Shown one piece after another: positions 1 through 11,363 of a DNA stretch of 64,000 bases. Source of the stretch: Nymphaea colorata (taxonomy: Eukaryota > Streptophyta > Magnoliopsida > Nymphaeales > Nymphaeaceae). Below the pieces are notes generated by a model. It did no database searches, had not been told where the DNA came from, and worked only from the letters and a program-made list of their open reading frames with translations. Location: the NCBI RefSeq assembly GCF_008831285.2, contig NC_045144.1, positions 12,823,858 to 12,887,857 on the forward strand, read 5' to 3'. A program made the position numbers and the translations under genes. How positions within the stretch are numbered: position 1 is the stretch's first letter; each line of letters starts with the position of its first letter.

Positions 1-216
1 GCCCTTGTTTTAGGAACTACCAGATTTTTCATAGGTTTTCAAAGTAGAGTGTGATTTTTCCAACGTGGGTATTGTGGCTGTCTTGGGTCAGAATTGAAAA
101 CCAGTTGCATTTTCCTTTGTTTATTTTCTTCTTGTCTTTCCTTTCTTCTTTCTCCTCTTTCTTTCTTTTGACCATTCATATATTATTATATGCATGTATT
201 CTGTTGTAATTTTTGA

Positions 217-222
<6 letters not shown>

Positions 223-288
<66 letters not shown>
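223..288. repeat. (AT)n microsatellite
   Basis: About 30 uninterrupted AT units directly left of a small inverted-repeat element. AT-rich simple repeats are common insertion neighbours of MITEs. Length is likely polymorphic. Confidence 0.95.
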
Positions 289-290
<2 letters not shown>

Positions 291-291
291 G

Positions 292-490
292 GAAAAAGTC
301 AATGCTATCGTGTGCCAGACAGTTGCTAGATGGCTAAAATTTAAAAATATATACTAAAAAGACCATCAATCACTGCTAAAGCCACCATAAACTGTTGCTA
401 ATGTCAAATTTGTGACTATTTTTTAGTGACACTTTTTAAATTTTTAACCATCTGACAACATCTAACACATAACCACATTGAACTCCCCTA
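292..490. mobile_element. MITE-like inverted-repeat element
   Basis: The left part (297-360) and the reverse complement of the right part (about 421-485) align over roughly 60 bases with gaps. Shared blocks include TCAATG, a GTTGCTAGATGGCTAAAA-type block, AATTTAAAAA and ACTAAAAA. The spacer is about 60 bases and there is no coding potential. I could not fix the outer ends or a target duplication because the left flank is an AT microsatellite, so the superfamily is unknown. Confidence 0.55.
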
Positions 491-792
491 TATATATGTA
501 GATGTCACACACAACACACACACACACACATATGTCCATGTTTATTTTTGTATTAACAGACATGTTCATATACACACATAGTCTGTATACATGTCTTATG
601 TTTTGATGCTCTAATATTAGTTATTATGCTCCATATACATTTATTTTTACCTCAATATTGTGTGTTTCACTTATTCTTTTAAATTATGTAGCTTATTTCT
701 GTGGCCTAACTAGGCTCTTCCTTGTCCATTTGAAGGTCCGCTTGTCAGGCCTTGTTTTGGGCTTTTGATTCCATAGCTAATGACTAGCGACT

Positions 793-794
793 AA

Positions 795-838
<44 letters not shown>

Positions 839-841
839 ACA
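793..841. repeat. (CT)n(AC)n compound microsatellite
   Basis: About ten CT units are followed by about fourteen AC units. Confidence 0.95.
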
Positions 842-982
842 TTATGTAGGTTCACATGTTCGTGTGCAAATACATTCTTGCCTTTCATTTTTTGTTCCAT
901 CAATTGTCTCTTAAGTTCCTTTCCTTTCTTACTGTAAACAAGATTGCTGAATTTCTGTTGCTTTTACCCTGTAATTCACAAG

Positions 983-1069
983 ATTGCTCAACAGCTCAGA
1001 ACTGGCATCTTTGAGGCAACAGGTCTTACTTGTAGTGCTGGTGTAGCACCAAATCGCTTGCTTGCAAAG
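983..1069 (+). CDS. POLK: POLK exon (palm, TCSAG motif)
   Basis: This 29-codon exon reads IAQQLRTGIFEATG followed by TCSAGVAPNRLLAK, the conserved Y-family palm segment near the active site. The N and K of NRLLAK belong to the conserved nucleotide-binding surface. The acceptor is AG at 981-982 after a pyrimidine-rich stretch. The donor is GTTGTC directly after the AAG codon, phase 0. The open frame continues through the donor for about 100 bases, but that read-through is not conserved. The acceptor choice is the least certain boundary of the gene, since an in-frame extension upstream (PVIHK) has no better AG. Confidence 0.88.
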
Positions 1070-1314
1070 GTTGTCCAAGATGTTCTTAGAACTCCTCAAT
1101 TTGCTTCTCTATTTCAAATTCTGAAGGATAAATTTTCATGTGTACTAGTAGTTCTATATGCAATAATCTTATGAGCTTGACTATGGCCAGACAGGAGCAC
1201 TGATTGGTGGGAAAGGTTTGTGTTTACTTTCTACTGTTGGTCATTATTCCCTTCGTTTCCCTACCTATTTGACTTTCAGCAAACATATGATTCAGTCCCA
1301 TATATATATATGTG

Positions 1315-1347
<33 letters not shown>

Positions 1348-2137
1348 GCAGCCAGCACCCATGTGACATAGCTTCTAGCTTGCATGCAGATTGAAAATTA
1401 AATCATGGTCATAGACAAAATATACATGTTTTATGGTTTACAAGAAAGGAATAAGAATTATGCATGTATACAGTGTATGTATATATGCATGGATATAGAA
1501 GTGGTTTTTTAAGGAAATTTGGTGACAAGATTGCAAAGACATGCTTTAAGAGTCTATGGATCCTCCATGTCCTTGGGCTCATTGCCTCTGGAGTTAGGCC
1601 TTAACCTCTTAATCACGGGCATGATCCCTAAGTTGCAAATTTTCATATGAATTATGAGGACAAGAGGGATGCATTCCTGAGATATATGCCCTATTAAGTG
1701 ACCTAGGTGAGCCTTAAATCCTCAAGTCTAGCTCTAATGCAGATAGAAACCTAATGTGCTGCTTGGGTGCTTTAAACACAAGAAGAAAAAGAAACAAGTG
1801 GAGCATTGGTGAAGGGAAAAAAAGAAGGTGCATCAAGAGCTTCCATACTGGAAATGGTACCAACCTATCTTCCACTTGGCTTCCATATAGAATAAGCTGA
1901 TCCCCTCTTTTATCTGGACACTTGTCTACCTCGCTTGCTATCTACTTGCCATAGAGGGTAAAACTAAAGCAATTTCTAGAGGGAGACTCATTTTAAAATT
2001 TGGAAAGGGTTTCTGTTTATAACATTTGTGCTTTTAAAGTTTTTTTCTTTTACAATTTATGAAAAGTGGATTACTTCACATAGATTGGACCGATTAACCT
2101 TTTCTAGAAATTCATGCCTGTCTGTGTATTTTTCCAG
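1070..2137 (+). other. POLK intron
   Basis: GT...AG intron without coding signal. It includes a TA-rich microsatellite (1300-1348). No transposon was recognised. Confidence 0.85.
1300..1348. repeat. TA/TG-rich microsatellite
   Basis: Interrupted TATATA tract with TATG units. Confidence 0.9.
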
Positions 2138-2233
2138 GTTTGCTCAGATATCAACAAACCAAATGGTCAGTTTGTTTTGCCCAGTGACAGGGAAGCTGTC
2201 ATGACATTTATATCGTCACTTCCCATACGAAAG
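2138..2233 (+). CDS. POLK: POLK exon (KPNGQ segment)
   Basis: The exon has 32 codons and begins VCSDINKPNGQFVLPSDRE, which joins in phase 0 to the previous exon to give LLAKVCSDINKPNGQ. KPNGQ is a hallmark of eukaryotic kappa/DinB polymerases at the end of the palm. It ends in SLPIRK, the start of the thumb. The acceptor is TTTTTCCAG and the donor AAG|GTAGTT. Both match the plant consensus. Confidence 0.92.
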
Positions 2234-3208
2234 GTAGTTTGGTTCATGGGATTCTAGAGATAACAGTGTAGCTGTATTTGGATGCATTTCTGATTTTTCT
2301 ATTATGACAACAACGCTTATTTCTGACAAAGATTTGCATTAATTGTTGCCCATAACCTTGGTAATGGTCAGTATGGCTTTTTATCCGGCTTACAGCATAT
2401 AGAAGCAATTGTATATCCATTGTTCTATTTTATTTTGGTTCGGTTGACCCTTAATGATTTCCAATGCACACCACAGTGGCACTTTTCAAGATTATCTATT
2501 AAAGGACAAAAAGGATTTTTTTTCCTTTGATTTCAGTTTTGTTTCCTTTCTTTGATTGAACATTGCTATCTGAGAGATTTTAGGCAGCACCACATTGCTG
2601 ATGGAGCAAGTTTCTTGTCATGAAAAAAGTGCTGCAATTTGTTGCTTTCTGTCGTCAGACGTCAATGATTCTGCTATTCCCTTTCTGTTGTTTAGGCTGA
2701 GGCATAAATGAAACATGCAGCTATTTGACTAAATTTTGTAGTTGCTGGTATGGCTTAACCTATATTGATTTTATCATTTCCATCCTGTCCCGTGGATTGC
2801 AATGGTTTTTCTGTAATGTGGAAAGTTTTCAGGCATTTGAACTTACTGGGTTGTTGCTGTGAATATAATAATAATTTCATTTAAAACATTTTATGGAAAA
2901 AAATTGAAATGCAAAGAGGATCACATGAATTTTTCCTCCATTCATGTAAGAGCATTTAGTTCTATATTTTCTTGTTTGTCACCTCAAATCCTTGTCCTGT
3001 TGACCATAATTCATTCATGTCTACTGGTGAGCAACAGTAACTTTATTTTGTTCTGTTGATGAATTCATTCTTGTTTCCGTGTGTTGTAATTTAATATGTT
3101 CAGACTTGCTTGTCATGGAAGGGTCATTGAAGACTAGTACGTGCATAAATTTTACTTTATGTGGAGATATTTTATTTAACTTGAACAATTGGGGAATCAT
3201 TTTCTCAG
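2234..3208 (+). other. POLK intron
   Basis: GT...AG intron, T-rich, typical of plant introns. I see no repeat or gene in it. The short open frames here lack family features. Confidence 0.85.
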
Positions 3209-3329
3209 ATCAGCGGCATTGGCAAGGTTACAGAACAAGTTTTAAGGCATGCCCTTGGAATCCAGACTTGTGAGGAGATGCTACGAAAGCGTGCTTTTAT
3301 ATTTGCTCTATTTTCTTCCCGTTCAGCAG
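3209..3329 (+). CDS. POLK: POLK exon (thumb, helix-hairpin-helix)
   Basis: The exon has 40 codons plus one base. ISGIGKVTEQVLRHALGIQ is the thumb-domain helix-hairpin-helix that contacts primer-template DNA, with GIGK as the hairpin, followed by TCEEMLRKRAFIFALFSSRSA. The acceptor is TTTTCTCAG and the donor GCAG|GTTATT, phase 1. The spare G completes an Asp codon with AT of the next exon, 11.4 kb away. Confidence 0.92.
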
Positions 3330-3816
3330 GTTATTATGCACTATAACTTCTTTCAATTATTTTCTATTGCCTTGCATTTCCTGGTTGTGGTTTAACTTGG
3401 ATTTTTGTAGATGTCCTCAACAGCACTAGTGTCTAGCTATTTTCTGCTTGTTAATCAATTTTATTATTTTGTCAAATTTTCACTTTTGAAGAGATGTGCT
3501 GTTCAATTTTGGTTTATTTTTGTCATCAGGGTTTTAGGGCATTTGCATTTCTTATGAACATGGCTAGATTTCTTGTTTGCTAAAAATATTAAGTATTGTC
3601 TTGCTGACGTATATGCTTACATGATGATTCATACTTTAGATTTAATGGCTAAATTCATGTTATGTGATTTAATCTTGAGTGCTCGATTGGGTTTAAGCCT
3701 ATCTGTTGGAAGCTTGGTCTGGCCTAAAGTGGGCCTAGGCCAAGCCTGATTTTGACAGGTCAGCCATGAATATTCTACAATGAGTGGCACAAAGTATACA
3801 CATGCATGTGGAGAGT
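3330..3816 (+). other. POLK intron, unique left part
   Basis: Donor-proximal part of the 11.4-kb intron. T-rich and without a recognised element until the gypsy LTR at 3817. Confidence 0.7.
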
Positions 3817-5530
3817 GTAATGTGCGACCCTTCTTATGAGCAGGATGGGTCTGGGTTAGGATGCAGACCCGGACCCATGTTTGAAGAGTCCCGACGTCGA
3901 GAGGCCTCTCTCCCTCTCTTGCTGTTTTGGGTTTGGTGCAGAGGAACATGAGGCGGAACAAGAAGCTGCAGAAGAAGAAGCAGTAGAGGAAGTGGAGGTA
4001 GAGGACGACGATGCTAAGGTAACCCATCCTCCCTCCGATTTCTCTTTGTTTCTGCCGTCTGCTCCCTCATTGTCACCCTCTCTCTCATCTTTGTTCTCTT
4101 TGTTGCTCTCCCTCTCTCCTATGTGTCTCCCTCAACCGAGCCCACCCACTGGCTCCCCTTGGTCCCTCGCACTCTTTGCCTCTTTCGCCCTTACTCCCTC
4201 GTTCTCTGCTTACACCCTCTCATGCTCTCTCTCGTCTTCAATCTCCCTCTCTCAGATGCACACATCTTTGTTTGTCTCAGTTTCTCTTGGTCTCACACAC
4301 TTCTCCCTCACTCTCGAACAATCTCTCTATTCAACCGTGCTCACTCTCTGTTTTGGCTTATCCCTCTCAACCGAATGCTCTCTCTCTCTCTGCGCTCTCT
4401 CGCTTGGCACTATCTCACGATTGAACCCATTCATCTGCTTGCTCTTCCTCTCTACTGAATTTTCTTTCTCTCATTTGAAGTGCAGTATTTTCCACTCCAC
4501 CTTTATCTCGTTCATTTGTTTTTACACTCATTGGAGACTCTTGTAAATTTAGCAGCTGGAGGAATACGTTTTCTCCTGTCCAGCAAATAAGGGAATGTGG
4601 GGATGATAGTGTGGATTGCCGCTAACGATTGATGGATGGTAGAGCGTTTCGGGTGATTGCTGCAGACGACGATTATAGTTTGAGCACTGTCAAACAAGCC
4701 TAATTTTACTGACTTTTGCCCTAAGAATGTATGTATTATCTTTTTAGCATGAAGGGTTAATATTTGAAGCAGACAAGAAGCATGGCAGAGATTTTGATAA
4801 TGTTGAGGAAGGTTTAGGACTATTTTAATGAACTATTGATACATGCTATTGTTGATATGAATATTGCGTCGCTTGTGGGGAAATAGTACTTATGTTGGTT
4901 TGCATGTGACATTACGATTTAAAAGGATGACAAAACATGTAAGGTATTAGGGTTTAGGCACATGCTAAGGTGCGATGAAAATGCTTGTTCATGTTGGTTT
5001 GGTTAATTTTACATTCTTATGTGTGAGCTAGTGTCGTTGTTATCGAATTGACAAAGGAGAAGCATGATTACTAGGATGACACCTCAACTAAGAAAGTAAG
5101 TTGAGAATCATATTACTGATAGGTTGAATCGAAGTCTTGGAGTTTAAATTGATTGGTCATAAGCTCAAAAAGATGAGAAAAACTTGTTTGAGGGTTCTAC
5201 CGGTTGATTCTATCTTTCGGCACCTGCTTGAAACGATAACATATGACTCGAAGGTCTTACTTCATACGTAAATAAATTTTAGAGCGAAGTGAATAAAAAA
5301 CTTATTACTTTAAGTTTTTGCAGGTGGACCAGGCACATTGAGCAGCAGGATCCGGAGCTCAAGGCGATTTTAGATTTTTTGTGGAGACACACGATAGTTA
5401 TGGTGGCATTCCAGGCAAATCTCTGCCTAGGGCTTAATATGGAGTGTATTGTGTTTCCAAATGTGGCTTTTCAGGATCGTAGGATCCTATGATTGTGTTT
5501 TTGTCTAAATGATGTGTGATATGACATGCC
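3817..5530 (+). mobile_element. Degenerate gypsy LTR, plus orientation, 3' truncated
   Basis: It starts TGTAATGTGCGACCC, comparable with the TGTAACGCTCGACTC start of the intact LTRs (reverse complement of 55472 and 18447). It then shows the same order of marks: the GGGTC...GACCC dyad (3846-3877), a purine-rich stretch ending in a splice-donor-like AAG|GTAACC (4018/4019), a long CT-rich stretch, the acceptor-like TTTTTGCAG|GTGGACC (5323/5324) and the CCAGGCAAAT...GGATCCTATG block. It is too diverged for exact ends. The 221-codon open frame inside (3881-4546) is CT-rich low complexity, not a gene. Confidence 0.65.
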
Positions 5531-5579
5531 TCCTTGTGGAAAGCTCAAAGCAATAAGTTTTCTGTCCACCTTGCTCTAA

Positions 5580-6595
5580 AACCTATTTGGGTAAGAAGTA
5601 ACACCATCGAGTTATAGGTTATCGTCTCAAGAGGATGCCAAAAGGTAGAATCGGCCTAGAACCCTCTAACAAGTTTTTCCCATCTTTTCAAGGTTATGAC
5701 CGATCTATTTAGACCCAAGGACTTCGATTCAACCTATTAGTAGTATGTTTTTCAACTTGCTTTATTAGTTGATGTGTTGACCCAGCAATCATGCTTTTCC
5801 ATTTGTCAATTCGATGACGACGACACTAGCTCACTAATAAGAGCGTAAAATTAATCAAATCCACGTGAACTGAGCATTATTATTGCACCCTAGCGTATGT
5901 CCAAACCTTAATACTTTATACGTTTTGTCGTTATTTTAAATCATAATTTCACATGAGACCAAACATACCCACAAGCATCGCAAAATCCAATAAAATATAG
6001 CATGGGCAACCCCCTCCAAAAAGTCATAAACTTTTTCCAATGTAATAAAATCTCTACCCTGAGCCCTAAATCATTCAATCTTGAATCAAACATGCTTATA
6101 CAATAATTATTCCTGCACTTAAGGAAAATATTAGACAAAATAGGCTTCATTAGGCCTCGCTCACCCTTCTTATAGAGTTCCAACTGCTATAAGCATCCTC
6201 GACAGCAAATCCAAACATTCGACCAATCACAAAAAGCCAAAGACTATATGCTGTCGTCGCCACCAACACCCCCTATTTGTTGGTATGAGGGGAAATATGT
6301 ATTCCTTCAATTGCCAAATCCAAAACAACCTAAAGAGAGTGAGAACGAGCTAGAGAGAGGTCTGATGAGAGAAGAGAGCATTCGGTTGAGAGAGAAACAT
6401 ATTGCCATAACCCACTGGGCTCCAATTAATTATTCTTTCTTGATATTATGAGAGCAGATTCACAATAAGACACTAAGGTAGACTAACACATGAGGTTGGT
6501 TCACTTCAATAGTTTACCCATACCTCAAATCGCCCACATTAAAGGGTTACACATTAAATCAATACTCTTAGCTAAATATCATATTTTATGGTACG
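5580..6595 (-). mobile_element. Degenerate gypsy LTR, minus orientation, internally deleted
   Basis: The reverse complement of about 5580-6060 aligns with about 4770-5270 of the preceding LTR. Examples are ATAGGTTGAATCGAAGTC and TCGAATTGACAAA, present in both. The two form a long inverted repeat. Further right it matches minus-oriented LTR landmarks of the 52276-55472 copy, then jumps near 6400 to the CCACTGGGCTC...ATTCTTT block. That jump is a deletion of the LTR middle. Confidence 0.6.
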
Positions 6596-6597
6596 AA

Positions 6598-7285
6598 GCG
6601 TGCACTCGTGAAGTGTACCAACCTCATGAGCTAGCCAGTCATTTTGTGAATGTGCTATTATAATGATAATAATGAAAAAATTAAGATATGAGAGGCCAGT
6701 GGGATGTGGCTATGTGTTTGGGAGACGTCTCAGATATGAGAGGCCAGTGGGATGTGGCTATGTGTTTGGGAGACGTCTCGCTTTCGCCATTGGTCTCGCC
6801 TGTTCGGAGTGCAGGCGGTGCAAGGCCCCAGGGTACTGTTGTGTGATGTGCTTGGAGCGTTGGGCTCCCGCCTTCCCAACCGGGGTGTCCTAGGGAAGGC
6901 TGACTATCTCTCATTGGAATTCACACATCCATGGATGAGTGCTCTACCGCTGCAGAGGGTGAATGGATCCATACTGTTCTGGGCCACCACGGGGGTTGTC
7001 TCTCGGCTATGGGCCACCCGCGGTGTGCACGTGCCTGTGTTTGCACCCACAGGAACAGTCAATTCACTGAAGTATATGAATGAAAAGTATATGAATGAAA
7101 TGCTCCTGATTGATATGCATGTGAATGATATGAATGAAATGACATGTTTATTCGTGCCTTGCATGTGAATTGAAAACATGTTACTATGGCCATTGAGTGG
7201 CCTTTACATGTCGTAGTCTATGTGAGGGGCCTTCTTGGCAAATGATGTGACTATGCCCTGACACGACATGATGATGATTTGTTTT
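6598..7285 (+). mobile_element. Gypsy LTR fragment, plus orientation
   Basis: It matches the plus-oriented LTR at 47950-48540 block by block: GTGCACTCG.GAAGTGTA, the GCAGGCGGTGCAAGGCCCC block, CATCCATGGATGAGTGCTCTACCGC, and the ACACGACATGA end block. Its left edge abuts a minus-oriented copy of the same LTR region, so the junction at about 6596 is an inverted fusion. Open frames here recur in every LTR copy only because the DNA is repeated. Confidence 0.75.
6684..6779. repeat. 48-bp tandem duplication in LTR
   Basis: Two near-identical 48-bp copies (6684-6731, 6732-6779) of the AGATATGAGAGGCCAGTGG... block. Other LTR copies carry the block once. Confidence 0.95.
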
Positions 7286-7289
7286 ATGA

Positions 7290-7722
7290 TTGTATTATCT
7301 CATATTTGAGAAGCTCAAAATGCACTCTACCTCTTCAATCCATTCCTTTGTCGTGTTTGAGCTACTGTCTCCAGTAAAGACAGGCGGTTGCATCAACATG
7401 AACTGCTTAAATGGCACCGAAGTCACCTTCTCCTTAGGCGGTGCAGTGGTGTCTCTTGTAGGAGATGCACGACTCCTCTAGTTACTGACCATCGACTGTA
7501 CTAGGAAGGTCAGCGTCTGCAAAATCGTCAATAGTATAGTCTGTTGATTCACGGTGGGATCCGCATTGGTGGGGTTTGGGCACCTACAATAGTTTGAGCG
7601 AACGGTTGTCCTTACGTACTATCGTCCAGTGGGGTATACGCATTTGAATGGGCTGAACTTCGCTCTCTTTGTAGCTCAGTAGTCAGCCCACCTCACTTCT
7701 TACTCTTATGTTGGTACTCCAT
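7290..7722 (-). pseudogene. Ty3/gypsy gag N-terminal remnant
   Basis: Read on the minus strand from the ATG at 7722, broken frames give NADPTVNQQTILLTILQTL, then PPKEKVTSVPFKQFM, PPVFTGDSSSNTTKEWIEEVE and CILSFSN. The PP.FTG....AEEWI..VE pattern is the start of the Retrotrans_gag domain of plant gypsy elements. There are several in-frame stops, and the gag is cut off at about 7290 where a plus-oriented LTR fragment begins. Gag would form the virus-like particle. This remnant cannot. It identifies the long-LTR family as Ty3/gypsy. Confidence 0.7.
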
Positions 7723-7960
7723 CTGTACAAGCAAGAACCCTCATTCTTAATACGGTGTATGACAACTCTTACAAGTCAAATTACAAAGATGTATCATCAC
7801 AATAATCAAAACATCAATCTATCATATACTTGTATATCACAGTGAAAACCAAAATTACAATAAGAGCTCAATTGAGGAGCGTGTACCTACGCAACACAAC
7901 TTCACAGATAGACTTTAGCTCACATCTAGTAGGTTTTCTCCATAGCTCTGATACCAAAGC
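7723..7960 (-). other. Gypsy 5' leader with primer-binding site
   Basis: Non-coding leader between gag and the LTR. The reverse complement of 7945-7956 is TGGTATCAGAGC, complementary to the 3' end of initiator tRNA-Met, and lies 4 bases from the LTR end at 7961. The leader resembles 61980-62236 next to the LTR at 62237. Confidence 0.8.
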
Positions 7961-9050
7961 TGTCATATCCCAACACTTTTACCCTCAAATAACTTTTTTT
8001 TTATTAAAACGTAAAACGTCGAGATGTGACGACACAACGATTAAAAAGGAGCTATGCACATCAAAATGACAATGGGGCAAACATTTCATTATAATAGCAA
8101 ATTCAGTTCATTCAAAATCATTTTATATTTCATAATGATACACATGACAAAAATGCCCCAAAACCACAACATTGATGTTTAACAAAAACAAGACATCAAT
8201 GAGACGAAAAGATGACGCGTTGGCATTACAATAGACCCAAAATCTCCTCAATAGGATGTGAGCGGAGCATCTGATCAACCTGCTGTCTTGGTCCACCAAA
8301 ACCTGAAAAAGTAAACAATAAAAGGCTTAGCCTTCGTAGTATGACAACAAACCAGATAAATCCCTAACTCTCTAAGGTATAGACTCAAATCTGGGATATA
8401 ACATATACAAAAACATAACACTATCATATCAGGATAGGAGCATGTAGTCACACAACTTGTTATAGTTGCCCCTCATATATACCACGACATGTACGGACCA
8501 CTCACTGACCACAATTAACACACTTAATAGTCACATTCACTTCATGCATATTCACTTTATTCACATTTGTTTCATTTACATTAGATTCAGTGAATTGATA
8601 GCTCCTGTGGGTGTAGACACATGCATAAGCACACCATGGGCGACCTACAGTCGGAAGACAACCTCTGTGGTGTTTCGAAATGATACAGATCTGTTCATGC
8701 TGCAATGGTAGAGCAATCATCCATGGATGTGTGAATTTCAAGGAGAGTTGCTAAGGCTACCCTAAGATTCCCAAGTTGGGAGGACCGGAGCCCAACGTTT
8801 CAAGCACATCTTACAATGATATCTTGGGGCCTTGCTTCTGCACTCCGAGTAGGCAAGTCCAGTGGTGAGGGCGGACATATCCCAAACATAATGTCATAAC
8901 CCATTGACCTCCCATCAATTATTCTTTATATGGTGAGGGCGGACATATCCCAAACATAATGTCATAACCCATTGACCTCCCATCAATTATTCTTTATTAA
9001 CTTATCATTATGAGAACACATTCACAAAATGACCGACCAGCACACGAGTA
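7961..9050 (-). mobile_element. Gypsy 5' LTR, truncated
   Basis: It starts TGTCATATCCCAACAC, a variant of the TGTCACACCCC end of the intact LTRs, directly after the primer site. It follows the LTR order (GGTCCACCAAAACCTGAAAAAG, tRNA-like GGTAGAGCAATCATCC, CCATTGACCTCCCATC) and breaks off near 9050, where hAT-derived sequence begins. CG-to-TG/CA changes are frequent, as expected for old methylated repeats. Confidence 0.8.
8863..8998. repeat. 68-bp tandem duplication in LTR
   Basis: Two near-identical units (8863-8930, 8931-8998) beginning TGGTGAGGGCGGACATATCC. They cover the same LTR landmark that is duplicated at 6684-6779, with different breakpoints. Confidence 0.95.
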
Positions 9051-9059
9051 ACTTATCAT

Positions 9060-11074
9060 TTTTTTTAAAATTAATAATACAAAATAGAAACATTTCCAAA
9101 AACAATCATAAACAATCAGTAAAATCAAGAATAATATATTCTTCATAAAACACATGTTTTACAAAATGATGGACTTATTATTGCTATAAAGTTATAGTTC
9201 ATCATTCATAAACATCAAAATTTATAACAATATCAATCTAGAAAGCACAATAAGGAACATAACATAACATGACGTATATCATAATTTCATAACCATAGTT
9301 TTATAAGTCATAAGGTCTATAAGTCTATGAGATAACACATCAAAAAACAAGTTTTAAATGTTATGTATTACATCACAAGAATCTAAGATGATCATGAAAT
9401 TGTGAAAATGTTCAATGTCAATACATATAAATGAAAGCACTCTCGACTTTCATTCATAATCTTCATCATCTTCATTTTCATCCTTATCTTTATGAATTTG
9501 AAGATCCTCACCAATATATCCAGCATGCTCTCATTCATTAGCAATTTCTGTTGTTTCGGCTTCAAGGTTGAAGCATTGAAGATCATCATCATCAAATATT
9601 GTAGTTGGTTATTCCTTAATTCATTGTTTCTAGATTTTCAAAGTTTTCTAAGTTGATAGGATCAAACTGAGATGTGTGCTTTCTTACTAATGTTTTTTGT
9701 AATTGTCTATATTAAATAAGAGAAAACTTGTTAATAGATAACTATATATATATATATATATAAAATCTCTGTGTGTGTGTTATAAAACAAATGTAAATAT
9801 TAAGCTATATTACCTTTGTTTCAACCTCATATTACATTGAACAAAGACAAGGTCATTCAACCTTTTATTTTCGAGCCTATTCGTTATCATGTCGTAGATA
9901 TGTTAGAAAACATTCCAATTCCTTTCATATCCACTAGCACTTGCATGTCTGGCGGAGGACTTTAATTGCAAAAACTTTTAGGTTTGGACAATCATGCCCA
10001 AATCTATTCCACCACAAATCTAAATAAAAATAAAACAAATCTCATGTAAAACAACAAAAAAGAATCAAAGGTAACAAATGTAAAGTAAATTAAAAATTTC
10101 TATATATTTATCTAGATGCATGGTTGTCCTAGCTCGAATGGTGGTGCTTATTCTCATGTCTTCTATACAGTTATCATATAGATCCAACTCATTGTCCACA
10201 ACTTCTTGTGCTTTAGAATCTGTCACTGACACTTCAACATAATTTAACAAACCATGCGTGGCTTCTCTGTCCTTTTTAAATGTAGTAGAAAATCTAGTTG
10301 TAGGATTTAGGTAGAAAGCTGCTGCATGAAGAGGTTGATGAAGTTATCTAGTTCACCGTTTATCTATAATCTTCCATATGAGAATATATAATTTTTTCAT
10401 CTCTTTCAAGTTGCCTCGAATTACCTCTTTTGCTTTATCCATAACATCATATAAGTATCCTATGGAATGCCTATCCTCGCTGTCAGCTAACTTGACTTTA
10501 ACTAATAGAATACAAAACTTCCATAGTTTCACATATGATTCCCAAAATTTGTTATTAAATATAATATCCACAACTAAAAAAGATTTTCTTTTATGAGCAT
10601 GTGGATATGCAGTTCATTCTTCACTAGAGAACATTTGCCTCAACGGAGTTCTTTGTTTCACTATACTCTGAACAGTCAATACATTGTGGCAAATCTAGTT
10701 TGTGCAGGTCGTATTAATTCAACTCCCTTGGTAAATTTTCTCCTCAAACTCAATGCATATGCATGATTATAGATAAATTCTGTAATCTCTTGGCATTGGC
10801 CAATAGTTCATTTCATGTCATACATCTGAGTAAGATCTTGAACCATTAGATTAACACAATGAGTGGCACATAGACTCCAATGAAATATTCTATACTTGCG
10901 AAATAACATATCCCTTGCAGCTCTATAATTTGCAGCATTATCTGCAATAAACTGTACAATGTTTGTAGGTCCAACCTCTTGTACGACATCATAAAAAACA
11001 TTGAACATAATCTCAACAGTCTTAGGAACATCAGACAAATCAAGAGATTTCAAGAACATTGTACCTTTAGAGGT
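9060..11074 (-). pseudogene. hAT (DUF659-type) transposase remnant
   Basis: The minus strand at 10808-11059 reads FLKSLDLSDVPKTVEIMFNV, then NIVQFIADNAANYRAARDML and SLCATHCVNLMVQDL. This matches the DUF659 part of the transposase at 13327-13520. Minus-strand 9392-9595 matches the tail of the element at 13700-13900, including the acidic GATGAAGATGATGAA end. Between them (9700-10800) lies the middle of a hAT transposase in broken frames, a part missing from the 11247-14298 copy. The 5' end is lost (homology stops at about 11074 just before the LSDV block), and the 3' terminal repeat is missing. Confidence 0.75.
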
Positions 11075-11246
11075 AATTTGATTGCTGTCTATTGGGATAG
11101 GACAGATAGGACGTCCTGTCCATCACACTACTGTCCTGTCCTCATGGACAATGATGTTCCTTGTCCACCATTTGATGATTTTAGGAACAAAATACTACGT
11201 TCCTCTTGTTCAGTGTTTGTTCTACATATGTTTGTTTTGTTTGTTC
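11075..11246 (+). other. Intron segment left of the hAT insertion
   Basis: Short sequence rich in GGACAGGAC/GTCCTGTCC-like dyads. It may be one half of an older unidentified repeat whose other half lies at 14307-14640. It ends in the target duplication GTTTGTTC (11239-11246). Confidence 0.45.
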
Positions 11247-11363
11247 TAGTGTTGTACGTATCGTACGATACGAGCCCGTATCGTTTTGAAAATACGGTAC
11301 GATACACCCCCCTATCGTAAATAGGGGGTGTATCGTTCCTGTATCGCACGATACACCTCGTAT

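Larger units (their letters stand above)
1..982 (+). other. Upstream POLK intron (partial)
   Basis: AT-rich sequence with no coding signal. It contains microsatellites and one small element with terminal inverted repeats, listed separately. The pyrimidine-rich stretch before 982 is the acceptor tract for the first visible exon. The upstream exon is outside the window. Confidence 0.8.

Noticed and set aside
3881-4546. 221-codon plus-strand open frame
   Set aside because: CT-rich Ser/Leu-biased translation inside a degenerate gypsy LTR; no domain, and frames overlap in all phases.
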